From positions 1-6,902 of the forward strand of contig CAZEZY010000126.1 of the NCBI GenBank assembly GCA_964516635.1: 6,902 nucleotides of DNA, given 5' to 3'. Both the position numbers and the translations under genes were made by a program. The notes below the pieces were generated by a model. That model did not search any database. It saw only the letters and a program-made list of their open reading frames with translations, and was not told the DNA's origin. Origin of the DNA: CAZEZY01 sp964516635. GTDB lineage: Bacteria > Pseudomonadota > Gammaproteobacteria > Burkholderiales > Burkholderiaceae_C. Below, in pieces: positions 1-5,919 of the stretch; the first letter of the stretch is position 1, and each line of letters begins with the position of its first letter.

Positions 1-69
1 CAACACCTGGGAGTAGGCGGGCACCAGCAACACGTCGTCGAAGGTGAGCGCTTTTCCGAGTAGGCGCAT
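1..69 (-). CDS. guaB: IMP dehydrogenase, N-terminal fragment (runs off left edge)
   Basis: Only the first 23 codons are present, read leftward from an ATG at 69-67. The peptide begins MRLLGKALTFDDVLLVPAYS, the characteristic opening of bacterial IMP dehydrogenase (the LTFDDVLL motif). The enzyme oxidises IMP to XMP with NAD+, the committed step of GMP synthesis in the cytosol; the catalytic barrel and CBS domains would lie outside the window. The start is supported by a GGAG Shine-Dalgarno sequence about 8 nt upstream (minus strand, near 79-82). It is divergent from the DUF4124 gene, so the gap between them must hold its promoter. Identification rests on the N-terminus alone, but that stretch is highly specific. 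Confidence 0.9.
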   Translation of the reverse strand, partial: MRLLGKALTFDDVLLVPAYSQVL

Positions 70-90
70 GTGTAAGGCTCCAAAAACAGT

Positions 91-118
91 ATTGTAAAGG
101 CCCACAGACCGGTTACAT
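91..118 (-). promoter_or_regulatory. Putative sigma-70 promoter for guaB
   Basis: On the minus strand a TACAAT box (96-91, 5 of 6 matches to TATAAT) lies 22 nt upstream of the guaB start codon. An ATGTAA hexamer (118-113) sits 16 nt upstream as a weak -35 (3 of 6 matches). Transcription would start near position 84, giving a leader of only about 15 nt that still contains the GGAG ribosome-binding site. No purine-repressor-like palindrome is visible. This is read from sequence only. Confidence 0.45.
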
Positions 119-119
119 T
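92..119 (+). promoter_or_regulatory. Putative sigma-70 promoter for the DUF4124 gene
   Basis: TTGTAA (92-97) and TACATT (114-119) are separated by 16 nt, each matching 4 of 6 consensus bases. Transcription would begin near 126, just ahead of the ribosome-binding site. The hexamers are almost the same bases that form the guaB promoter on the other strand, so the two polymerases would compete for one site. Confidence 0.35.
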
Positions 120-129
120 GGAAGGCGAT

Positions 130-136
130 GGAGGAG
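130..136 (+). promoter_or_regulatory. Strong Shine-Dalgarno of the DUF4124 gene
   Basis: GGAGGAG lies 7 nt before the ATG at 144. It is the best ribosome-binding site in the window and decides the start: the next in-frame ATG at 165 has no comparable site. Confidence 0.75.
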
Positions 137-143
137 TGACGAG

Positions 144-653
144 ATGGCGGGCGCGTTTCGCTTGATGAGTCTGACAAGGGGTCTGCTGGCTTCGGTGGTG
201 TTTGTTTCGGCAACGGCCTGGTCGGCCACCGGGTGGGTCTGGCTTGACGAATCGGGGCGACGGGTGTTCAGCGACATCCCTCCACCGGCTTCGGTGCCCG
301 ACCGGCGCATCCTGCAAAGCCCAGTTGCCCCAACTTCCTCCCGCTCCTCCGGCCAGGAACCGGCTGACAAGCCCTCCCCGGCCACCACCCTCGGTACACC
401 AGCCCCGGCTTCCGCCACGCCGACAGCTGAAGCTTCCGCCGAGACCGCTCGCGAAAACGCAGCCATCGAACGCCGCAACGCAGACATACGCGCAGACAAC
501 TGCAAACGTGCGAAAGAGGCCCTGCGGTCGCTCGAAAAACCGGGCAGACTGGCCACGTTGAACGAGCAGGGGCAGCGCGTTGTCATGACCGATGCCTCAC
601 GGAAAGCCGAAATCGCCAGGATGCAGGAAGTGATCCGCGACAACTGTCGCTGA
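144..653 (+). CDS. Exported DUF4124-domain protein, function unknown
   Basis: 169 residues. An N-terminal signal peptide is visible: basic R6, R12, a hydrophobic run from about 14 to 24, and a likely signal peptidase I site after AWSA (residue 28), so the mature protein should be periplasmic. Straight after it comes the DUF4124 motif, WVWLDESGRRVFSDIPPP (31-48), the short beta-hairpin typical of this proteobacterial family. A Pro/Ala/Ser/Thr-rich linker follows (about 58-105), then a charged, probably helical C-terminal part (about 102-169) with just two cysteines, C120 and C168, the latter one residue from the end. These could form a disulfide in the periplasm (inference). It has a strong ribosome-binding site and is convergent with rnfH. 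The family has no established biochemical role, so I assign none. Confidence 0.85.
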   Translation: MAGAFRLMSLTRGLLASVVFVSATAWSATGWVWLDESGRRVFSDIPPPASVPDRRILQSPVAPTSSRSSGQEPADKPSPATTLGTPAPASATPTAEASAETARENAAIERRNADIRADNCKRAKEALRSLEKPGRLATLNEQGQRVVMTDASRKAEIARMQEVIRDNCR

Positions 654-663
654 GCGTCCAGCG

Positions 664-678
664 AAAAGCCTAAGGCTT
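664..678 (-). terminator. Weak intrinsic terminator downstream of ratA-rnfH
   Basis: Between the convergent stops of the DUF4124 gene and rnfH lies a small palindrome. Read on the minus strand it is AAGCC-TTA-GGCTT followed by TT, giving a short GC-containing stem and four consecutive T. That suits ending the ratA-rnfH transcript 11 nt past the rnfH stop. On the plus strand the stem is followed by GGG, not a T run, so it is less convincing as a terminator for the DUF4124 gene. A 5-bp stem is short and efficiency is probably modest. Confidence 0.45.
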
Positions 679-688
679 GGGCAACGAA

Positions 689-1012
689 TCAGTAACCCGG
701 CTTGCTGCCGTCTCGCCTGCGGGCGAACAGGCCCGCCGTTCGCGCCCCTTGCTTGCCGAAACGGGCCTTGCGGGCCACTTTGGGGTCCACGAGCAGGGGG
801 CGGTAGCACTCCACCCGGTCGGCCTCGCGCAGGCGGGTGTCTAAAGTCGATTTGCGTCCCCAGATGCCCACGTCCATCCGATTCAGGGCTTCGATGGAGT
901 GACCGGCCATGATCAAGGCATCCTCAACGGTGGCTCCGGCCGGCAGTTCAAGGGCCACTTCCCGGACCTGCCTGGGCCCCGGCGACCAAACCACGGTGAT
1001 GTGCAACGTCAT
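689..1012 (-). CDS. rnfH: RnfH family protein (RatB / UPF0125), ubiquitin-like fold
   Basis: 107 residues, slightly longer than the roughly 96 usual for the E. coli member. Family hallmarks are present: a beta-grasp-like N-terminus, DVGIWGR (47-53), and the signature DRVECYRPLLVDPKVAR (65-81). The C-terminal tail (82-107) is very basic and rich in Arg, Lys and Gly. The name comes from the rnf electron-transport cluster, but no rnf gene is here; the same family is RatB, encoded beside ratA in E. coli. The ATG overlaps the ratA stop by 4 nt (1009-1012), with only a weak AGGTG upstream, so translation is probably coupled to ratA. Its molecular role is not settled: RatB was proposed as antitoxin to RatA, but that function is not well supported. 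Confidence 0.9.
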   Translation of the reverse strand: MTLHITVVWSPGPRQVREVALELPAGATVEDALIMAGHSIEALNRMDVGIWGRKSTLDTRLREADRVECYRPLLVDPKVARKARFGKQGARTAGLFARRRDGSKPGY

Positions 1013-1452
1013 TCGCCGTACACCTGGTCGGCCCGCTTCACGAATGCGTCAACCAGGCTACCGGCGATCTTGTCGAACACCGGGCCCACCAGGGCAGCCA
1101 GGGTGCTGCTGGCAAAACCGTAGTTGAGCGTGAATTCGATCTTGCAGGCCCTCTGGGAGCCATCGCCCACGGGCTTGAATGCCCAAGTGCCGTCAAGGTG
1201 AGAAAACGGCCCATCCACCAGTTCGAGGTGAATGCGTCGGTCCTCCACGTGCGTGTTGCGCGTGGTGAAGGCCTTGCGGATGCCACCGAACGACATGCCG
1301 ATGGATGCCACCATGCCGTCTGCCGTTTGCTCCAGCACTTTTCCGTGGCTGCACCAGGGCAGGAATTCGGGGTAGCGGACGACATCCGTCACGAGCGCGA
1401 ACATCTCGTGCGGGCTGTGCCAGATGAGGACCGTCTTGTGTACGCTTTTCAT
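1009..1452 (-). CDS. ratA: RatA / COQ10-type START-domain protein
   Basis: 147 residues, one full-length START/polyketide-cyclase-like domain. Diagnostic stretches are YPEFLPWC (27-34), DGPFSHLDGTWAF (80-92) and a C-terminal amphipathic helix (about 123-143) closing the hydrophobic cavity. In E. coli, RatA was reported to bind 50S subunits and block 70S association; homologues are also described as COQ10-like ubiquinone-binding or chaperone proteins, so the physiological role is debated. It is divergent from smpB and forms a two-gene operon with rnfH through an ATGA overlap. No good Shine-Dalgarno precedes the ATG; at best an AGG about 10 nt upstream. Family assignment is firm; toxin versus lipid-binding role cannot be decided here. 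Confidence 0.92.
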   Translation of the reverse strand: MKSVHKTVLIWHSPHEMFALVTDVVRYPEFLPWCSHGKVLEQTADGMVASIGMSFGGIRKAFTTRNTHVEDRRIHLELVDGPFSHLDGTWAFKPVGDGSQRACKIEFTLNYGFASSTLAALVGPVFDKIAGSLVDAFVKRADQVYGE

Positions 1453-1457
1453 ACAAT
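1452..1457 (+). promoter_or_regulatory. Putative -10 box for smpB
   Basis: TACAAT at 1452-1457 would start transcription near 1464 and give a 5' leader of about 45 nt. No recognisable -35 hexamer lies 16-18 nt upstream, where the DNA is already ratA coding sequence, so the call rests on the -10 box and on the need for a promoter between divergent genes. Confidence 0.4.
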
Positions 1458-1473
1458 GCTAGCCTGTGCCGGG

Positions 1474-1479
1474 ATTGTA
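1474..1479 (-). promoter_or_regulatory. Putative -10 box for ratA-rnfH
   Basis: On the minus strand TACAAT (1479-1474) lies 21 nt upstream of the ratA ATG. Transcription would start near 1466-1467, leaving a leader of about 14 nt. The -35 region (about 1496-1503) has no good match to TTGACA. The predicted start nearly coincides with that of smpB on the other strand. Confidence 0.4.
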
Positions 1480-1508
1480 GATGCCCCATTGCACCCCATG
1501 TACCCGTC

Positions 1509-1997
1509 ATGTCATCGAAAAACAAAAACGCCCAGGCCGCGCGCGACAGCCGCATCGCCGAGAACAAGAAAGCCTCTTACAACTACCACTTCGAGGAACG
1601 CCACGAGTGCGGCCTCGTGCTGCAGGGTTGGGAGGTCAAGGCCGTGCGTGCGGGCAAGGTGCAACTGACGGAAGGCTATGTGGTCATCCGCGATGGCGAG
1701 CTTTTCCTGATCGGCTGCCTGATCAACCCCCTGCGCACCGCCTCCACCCACGTGAATGCCGACAGCGCCCGGACGCGCAAGCTGCTGATGCACCGCGAAG
1801 AGATCCGCCGGCTGATCGGCAAGGTGGAGCAGAAGGGTTACACGCTGGTCCCCATCAACCTCCACTGGAAAAATGGCCGGGTGAAGTGCGAGGTGGCGCT
1901 GGCCAAGGGCAAGGCCGAACACGACAAGCGCGACACCATCAAGGAACGCGAAGGCAAGCGCGAGGTGGAGCGCGCCATGAAGCAGCGCCACCAGTGA
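1509..1997 (+). CDS. smpB: SsrA (tmRNA)-binding protein SmpB
   Basis: 162 residues, full length. SmpB binds tmRNA and brings it to ribosomes stalled on broken mRNA for trans-translation. Conserved family blocks are visible: RIAENKKA (15-22), GWEVKAVRAG (40-49), EGYVV (55-59), RTRKLLMHREEI (88-99) and GYTLVPINLHW (110-120), leading to the DKR motif (139-141). The basic C-terminal tail (about 140-162) is the part that enters the mRNA channel in known structures. At position 149 there is Gly where E. coli has Trp in the KEREW motif. The ATG at 1509 is the start that gives the normal N-terminus, yet the bases before it are C-rich with no Shine-Dalgarno. It is divergent from ratA, as in E. coli, and convergent with the truB-typA operon. 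Confidence 0.96.
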   Translation: MSSKNKNAQAARDSRIAENKKASYNYHFEERHECGLVLQGWEVKAVRAGKVQLTEGYVVIRDGELFLIGCLINPLRTASTHVNADSARTRKLLMHREEIRRLIGKVEQKGYTLVPINLHWKNGRVKCEVALAKGKAEHDKRDTIKEREGKREVERAMKQRHQ

Positions 1998-2024
1998 TTC
2001 GTCTGACCTGTTGGTCTTGACGCC

Positions 2025-3176
2025 TCAGGCCAGATCGCGAAGCGGGTGCTGGTGAGCCGGCCAGGGGCTCACAAAAAACGGCTCCACCATCTCCGGCCGC
2101 ACGGCTTCGACCGCATCGGGCACCCAGCGAGGGGTGTGATCCTTGTCCACGACCAGGGCACGGATGCCTTCCACCGTTTCCGAAACAGCGGGCAGTCGGC
2201 CGAGGTGAGCGGGGTGGAAGCAATGGCGCACCAGATCGCGCTCCATGCGCAACTCGTCTGAGAGGTCCATGTGCCGGGCGCGGCGGATCTGCTCCAGCAC
2301 CACATGGAGCATGAGCGGGCTGCGCTGACGCAACACATGCGCGGTCTGGATGGCGGTATCGGAACCGGCGGCTTGCAGGGCCTGCAGGATCTGCATCACC
2401 GTTTCGCTGGCAAATGCCTGCTCCAGTTCTGGTGCCAGGGGTTGTGCGCCCCGGTTCAGGGCCGCTTCGGTACCGGTTTGCCAGCCGAGCGCCGCCGTTT
2501 CGGCCTCCCAGGCTTTCATGAAATCGAGCGAATGACGGGCATGCACGTGTGGCAATGCATCCCATGCCCGGGAAAGGGTGTCCGATGGGGCATGGACATC
2601 GGCCAACCCCCACAGCATGGCCTGCGCACCTGAGATGACCTGCCCGGTCAGACCCAGGTACTCGCCCACGTGGCCGGGTGTTCGGCTCAGAAAATACCCT
2701 CCCCCCACGTCAGGGAACAAGCCGATGAGGGTTTCGGGCATGGCCATCTTCGTCCGTTCGGTCACGATGCGGCACTGTCCGCCCTGGCTGATGCCCATGC
2801 CACCGCCCATGACCACACCGTCCATGAAGGCGATGTAGGGCTTGGGATAGGTAAAGATGAGGTGGTTGAGTGCGTACTCTTCGGTGAAAAAATCGTCCAG
2901 CGCGGCATGCCCCTCGGTGGCTGCCTGGTGGAAGAAGCGGATATCGCCCCCGGCACAGAAAGCACCGAAGGCGCCAAGCTTGCTCTTGCCCCGGATGGCC
3001 ACGGCATGCATGCGGTCATCGTCTTTCCACAGCCGCAGCACGGAAGTGAGGGCCCGGATCATGGGCAGGCTGAGCGCATTGAGGGCGCCCGGTCGGTTGA
3101 GGGTAATGAGACCGACACCGTTCGGGCTGGCCTCGACGATCACATCGGGGTGAGTGAAATAGGGCGTGGATGTCAT
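2025..3176 (-). CDS. Crotonase-fold enzyme, 3-hydroxyisobutyryl-CoA hydrolase-like
   Basis: 383 residues from the ATG at 3176. The size and motifs fit the HIBCH branch of the enoyl-CoA hydratase superfamily: LNRPGALNAL (27-36), FCAGGD (73-78), MDGVVMGGGMGIS (118-130) for the oxyanion hole, then AMPETLIGLFPDVGGGYFL (145-163). Within the last block E148 and D156 sit where human HIBCH has its catalytic E169 and D177, with the same spacing. The C-terminal extension, with QRSPLMLHVVLEQIRRA (284-300) and EGIRALVVDKDHTPRW (336-351), is also typical of this branch and absent from short enoyl-CoA hydratases. The likely reaction is hydrolysis of a 3-hydroxyacyl-CoA (valine catabolism), but many homologues are annotated only as enoyl-CoA hydratase/isomerase. 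The ATGA overlap with the permease gene fixes the start; a longer in-frame start at 3248 would run deep into that gene. Last gene of the operon. Confidence 0.88.
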   Translation of the reverse strand: MTSTPYFTHPDVIVEASPNGVGLITLNRPGALNALSLPMIRALTSVLRLWKDDDRMHAVAIRGKSKLGAFGAFCAGGDIRFFHQAATEGHAALDDFFTEEYALNHLIFTYPKPYIAFMDGVVMGGGMGISQGGQCRIVTERTKMAMPETLIGLFPDVGGGYFLSRTPGHVGEYLGLTGQVISGAQAMLWGLADVHAPSDTLSRAWDALPHVHARHSLDFMKAWEAETAALGWQTGTEAALNRGAQPLAPELEQAFASETVMQILQALQAAGSDTAIQTAHVLRQRSPLMLHVVLEQIRRARHMDLSDELRMERDLVRHCFHPAHLGRLPAVSETVEGIRALVVDKDHTPRWVPDAVEAVRPEMVEPFFVSPWPAHQHPLRDLA

Positions 3177-4093
3177 GGTGTGGTGTCCCGACCGGTATCG
3201 AGAGGTTGGATGCGGTAGTGGCCTATGCGTTCGCGCCAGCCCAGCCATTCGTTGATCACCAGCGCGCCCAGCACCAGCACCCCACCCTGCAGCACTTCGG
3301 CTCCGGGAACCTCACCTGCCCCCCACCAGGCCAGGGCGATGCCGAACAGCACTTCAAGCAGGGCCAGCAAAGACATTTCGGGAGGTGACAGCACCCGGGC
3401 GCAAATGACCGCCAGCACGCAGGGAATGGCAAGCTGACCCAGGCCCAGCCCGGCCAGTAGCGAAACGTCGTGGACACTGGCCTGTAGCGGCCAGGCCAGC
3501 GGCAGCGTGACCAGCGCTGAGAGGCAGGCACCGATCAGCACGGCCGGCACCAGATCGACATGTCGGCCGGATTCCTGACCGCGACGCACCAGGTTCCAGT
3601 TGAACGCACCGCCCAGCGGGGCCCCCAGTGCCACCAGCATGCCGATCCAGGCCGTGCCTTCGAGCTGGCGGGCAAACATCCAGGCAATCCCGACACCCGC
3701 CACCACGATGGCCACCCAGGTTCGAGCGGGTAGCCGGTGACCAAACACCATCCGGGAGACCAGCGCCGTGAGCAACGGGGCCGCTGCCAGGGTGATCAGC
3801 ACATTGGCGACGCTGGTGAGTGCCAGCCCGAGCATGAACGCGGTGAACATGACCGACCAGCAGGCGCCCGACGCCCACAGCAGCCAGCCCTCCTGTCGCA
3901 TTCGGCGCCAGATGCCCCACCCTTGCCAGACGGGCAGGATGATCAACAGCGACGCCAGCGTGAAGAAGCTGCGCCAGAAGGTGATTTCGAAAGCCTGGGC
4001 CTGTTCCAGGTGCCGGGTGACCACGCCTGCCGTGCCCCACAGGAAGGTCACCAGCACCATCAGTGCCACGGCCTGCCCGTGGCGGAGGGTCAT
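3173..4093 (-). CDS. EamA/DMT-family permease (RhaT-like), substrate unknown
   Basis: 306 residues, the usual size for a two-repeat EamA transporter of the drug/metabolite superfamily. About ten hydrophobic segments can be picked out (roughly 8-26, 37-55, 70-90, 95-114, 125-141, 147-165, 180-201, 209-232, 238-258, 266-283). The two EamA repeats run from about 10-140 and 150-285. Each repeat shows family features: TFLWGTAGVVTRHL (16-29) in the first, and SLLALLEVLFGIALAWWGAGE (241-261) followed by GGVLVLGALVINE (270-282) in the second. An inner-membrane exporter of small metabolites is the safest reading; the substrate cannot be inferred. The start overlaps the typA stop by 4 nt (ATGA, 4090-4093) and its stop overlaps the hydrolase start in the same way. 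Only a weak AGG precedes the ATG, consistent with coupled translation. Confidence 0.9.
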   Translation of the reverse strand: MTLRHGQAVALMVLVTFLWGTAGVVTRHLEQAQAFEITFWRSFFTLASLLIILPVWQGWGIWRRMRQEGWLLWASGACWSVMFTAFMLGLALTSVANVLITLAAAPLLTALVSRMVFGHRLPARTWVAIVVAGVGIAWMFARQLEGTAWIGMLVALGAPLGGAFNWNLVRRGQESGRHVDLVPAVLIGACLSALVTLPLAWPLQASVHDVSLLAGLGLGQLAIPCVLAVICARVLSPPEMSLLALLEVLFGIALAWWGAGEVPGAEVLQGGVLVLGALVINEWLGWRERIGHYRIQPLDTGRDTTP

Positions 4094-5919
4094 GCGGCCT
4101 CGCGCTGGGCACGCTTGCGCTCGTGCTCTTTCAGATGGCGCTTGCGCAGGCGGATGCTCTTGGGCGTGATTTCGACCAGTTCGTCGTCGTCAATGAAGTC
4201 CACCCCGTATTCGAGCGTCAGTTCGATCGGCGGGGTGATCTTGATGGCGTCTTCCTTGCCGCTGACGCGGAAGTTGGTGAGCTGCTTGGTGCGAGTGGCG
4301 TTGACCACCAGGTCGTTGTCGCGGCTGTGGATGCCGACGATCATGCCCTCGTACACCGGGTCGTTGGGCTTGACGAACATGCGGCCACGGTCATCGAGCT
4401 TGCCCAGGGCGTAGGTGAAGATTTCACCGTCGTCCATGGAAATCAGCACGCCGTTCTTGCGCCCACCGATGTCGCCCTTGTGCGGCTCGTAGCCGTCGAA
4501 GATGGAAGCGATCAGGCCCGATCCACGGGTCAGGTTGAGGAATTCGTTGCTGAAGCCGATCAGGCCACGCGCCGGGATGCGGTATTCCAGCCGCACACGG
4601 CCCTTGCCATCCGGCTCCATGTTCACCATCTCACCCTTGCGCAGGCCGAGCGCCTGCATCACGCCACCCTGGTGGATTTCCTCCACGTCGGCTGTGACCA
4701 GTTCCATGGGTTCGCACTTCTCGCCATCGATGTCCTGAAACACCACACGCGGCTTGGATACCGCCAGCTCGTAGCCTTCTCGCCGCATGTTCTCCAGCAG
4801 GATGGTGAGGTGCAGCTCACCGCGGCCAGCGACTTCAAAGATGCCGTCTTCGTCGGTTTCCTTCACGCGCAGGGCCACGTTGTGCTGCAGCTCTTTCTGC
4901 AGGCGGTCCCAGATCTGGCGGCTGGTGACGAACTTGCCTTCACGGCCGGCCAGCGGGCTGGTGTTGACGCAGAAGTTCATGATCAGGGTCGGTTCGTCCA
5001 CCTTGAGCATGGGCAACGGCGTGGGTTCGTCCACACTGGTGACCGTGACACCGATGCCGATGTCTTCGACGCCGTTGATCAGCACGATGTTGCCCGGACC
5101 GGCGGCCGTGGTCTGTATGCGATCCAGGCCCTGAAAGGTCAGGACCTGGTTGATGCGCCCCTTGACGCGCTTGCCATCGGGACCTTCGCACACCAGCACA
5201 TCCATGTTGGGCTTGACGACACCGGCATTCACCCGACCCACACCGATGCGGCCCACGAAACTGGAGTAGTCCAGCGCCGAAATCTGCAACTGAAGCGGCG
5301 CATCGGGGTTGCCCTGGTGGGCGGGCACGTGCTTGAGCACGGTGTTGAACAGGGCCGACATGTCGGGACCCCATTGCTCGCCCGGAGCGCCCTCTTCCAG
5401 GCTGGACCAGCCGTTGATGCCGGAGGCGTAGACCACGGGGAAGTCCAGTTGCTCGTCGGTGGCACCCAGTTTGTCGAAGAGGTCAAAGGCCGCGTTGATC
5501 ACCTTGTCGCAGTTGGCGCCGGGTTTGTCCACCTTGTTCACCACCACGATGGGCTTGAGGCCCAGGGCCAGCGCCTTCTTGGTCACGAAGCGGGTCTGCG
5601 GCATCGGACCTTCCTGGGCATCGATGAGCAGCACCACGCCATCGACCATCGACAGGGCGCGCTCCACCTCGCCACCGAAGTCGGCGTGGCCGGGGGTATC
5701 GACGATGTTGATGTGGGTGCCTTCCCAGCTCACCGCACAGTTCTTGGCCAGGATGGTGATGCCGCGCTCGCGTTCGATCGCGTTGTTGTCCATCACGGTG
5801 TCCACGACTTTTTCGTGTTCGGCAAAGGTGCCGCTCTGGCGCAGCAGTTGGTCGACCATGGTGGTCTTGCCGTGGTCCACGTGGGCGATGATGGCGATGT
5901 TGCGAATGGGAGTGCTCAT
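4090..5919 (-). CDS. typA: Ribosome-associated translational GTPase TypA/BipA
   Basis: 609 residues, close to the E. coli 607. It belongs to the EF-G/LepA family of translational GTPases and acts on the ribosome, with known roles in 50S assembly and in growth under cold and stress. All G motifs are present: G1 AHVDHGKTT (12-20), G2 RERGITI (50-56), G3 DTPGH (74-78), G4 NKVD (128-131) and a G5-like ASG (165-167). EF-G-like beta-barrel and alpha/beta domains III and V follow (about 200-480), then the BipA-specific C-terminal domain ending in a very basic tail (from about 585) rich in Arg, Lys and Glu. The start overlaps the truB stop by 4 nt and is preceded by a good ribosome-binding site. It contains no TTA, CTA or TCA codon, which leaves the opposite strand open along nearly its whole length. 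Confidence 0.98.
   Translation of the reverse strand: MSTPIRNIAIIAHVDHGKTTMVDQLLRQSGTFAEHEKVVDTVMDNNAIERERGITILAKNCAVSWEGTHINIVDTPGHADFGGEVERALSMVDGVVLLIDAQEGPMPQTRFVTKKALALGLKPIVVVNKVDKPGANCDKVINAAFDLFDKLGATDEQLDFPVVYASGINGWSSLEEGAPGEQWGPDMSALFNTVLKHVPAHQGNPDAPLQLQISALDYSSFVGRIGVGRVNAGVVKPNMDVLVCEGPDGKRVKGRINQVLTFQGLDRIQTTAAGPGNIVLINGVEDIGIGVTVTSVDEPTPLPMLKVDEPTLIMNFCVNTSPLAGREGKFVTSRQIWDRLQKELQHNVALRVKETDEDGIFEVAGRGELHLTILLENMRREGYELAVSKPRVVFQDIDGEKCEPMELVTADVEEIHQGGVMQALGLRKGEMVNMEPDGKGRVRLEYRIPARGLIGFSNEFLNLTRGSGLIASIFDGYEPHKGDIGGRKNGVLISMDDGEIFTYALGKLDDRGRMFVKPNDPVYEGMIVGIHSRDNDLVVNATRTKQLTNFRVSGKEDAIKITPPIELTLEYGVDFIDDDELVEITPKSIRLRKRHLKEHERKRAQREAA

Larger units (their letters stand above)
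1452..1479. repeat. Inverted repeat of TACAAT boxes in the ratA-smpB gap
   Basis: TACAAT at 1452-1457 and its exact reverse complement ATTGTA at 1474-1479 are separated by 16 nt. The left arm shares a base with the ratA start codon (1450-1452). Each arm is a 5-of-6 match to a sigma-70 -10 box, one per strand, facing inward. The dyad may simply be two -10 boxes, or it could also be an operator. Confidence 0.6.

Noticed and set aside
113..643. A minus-strand open frame opposite the DUF4124 gene
   Set aside because: Its product is low-complexity with no domain or ribosome-binding site. The plus-strand frame has a signal peptide, a DUF4124 motif and a strong Shine-Dalgarno.
689..1452. ratA-rnfH as an active toxin-antitoxin system
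   Set aside because: The pair is a widespread chromosomal housekeeping arrangement. RatA is also described as a COQ10-like lipid-binding protein, and antitoxin function for RnfH is not established, so I list the genes without calling a TA system.
1512..1991. An open frame antisense to smpB
   Set aside because: It is in register with smpB codons and arises from the same lack of TTA, CTA and TCA codons. SmpB on the plus strand is unmistakable.
2005..2016. A GACC-TGTT-GGTC hairpin as terminator for smpB or the hydrolase operon
   Set aside because: The stem is only 4 bp and has no T tract on either side, below what can be called an intrinsic terminator.
3177..3248. A longer start for the crotonase gene, adding 24 residues
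   Set aside because: The extra residues lie inside the permease frame and resemble no crotonase N-terminus. The ATG at 3176 forms the same ATGA overlap as the other operon junctions.
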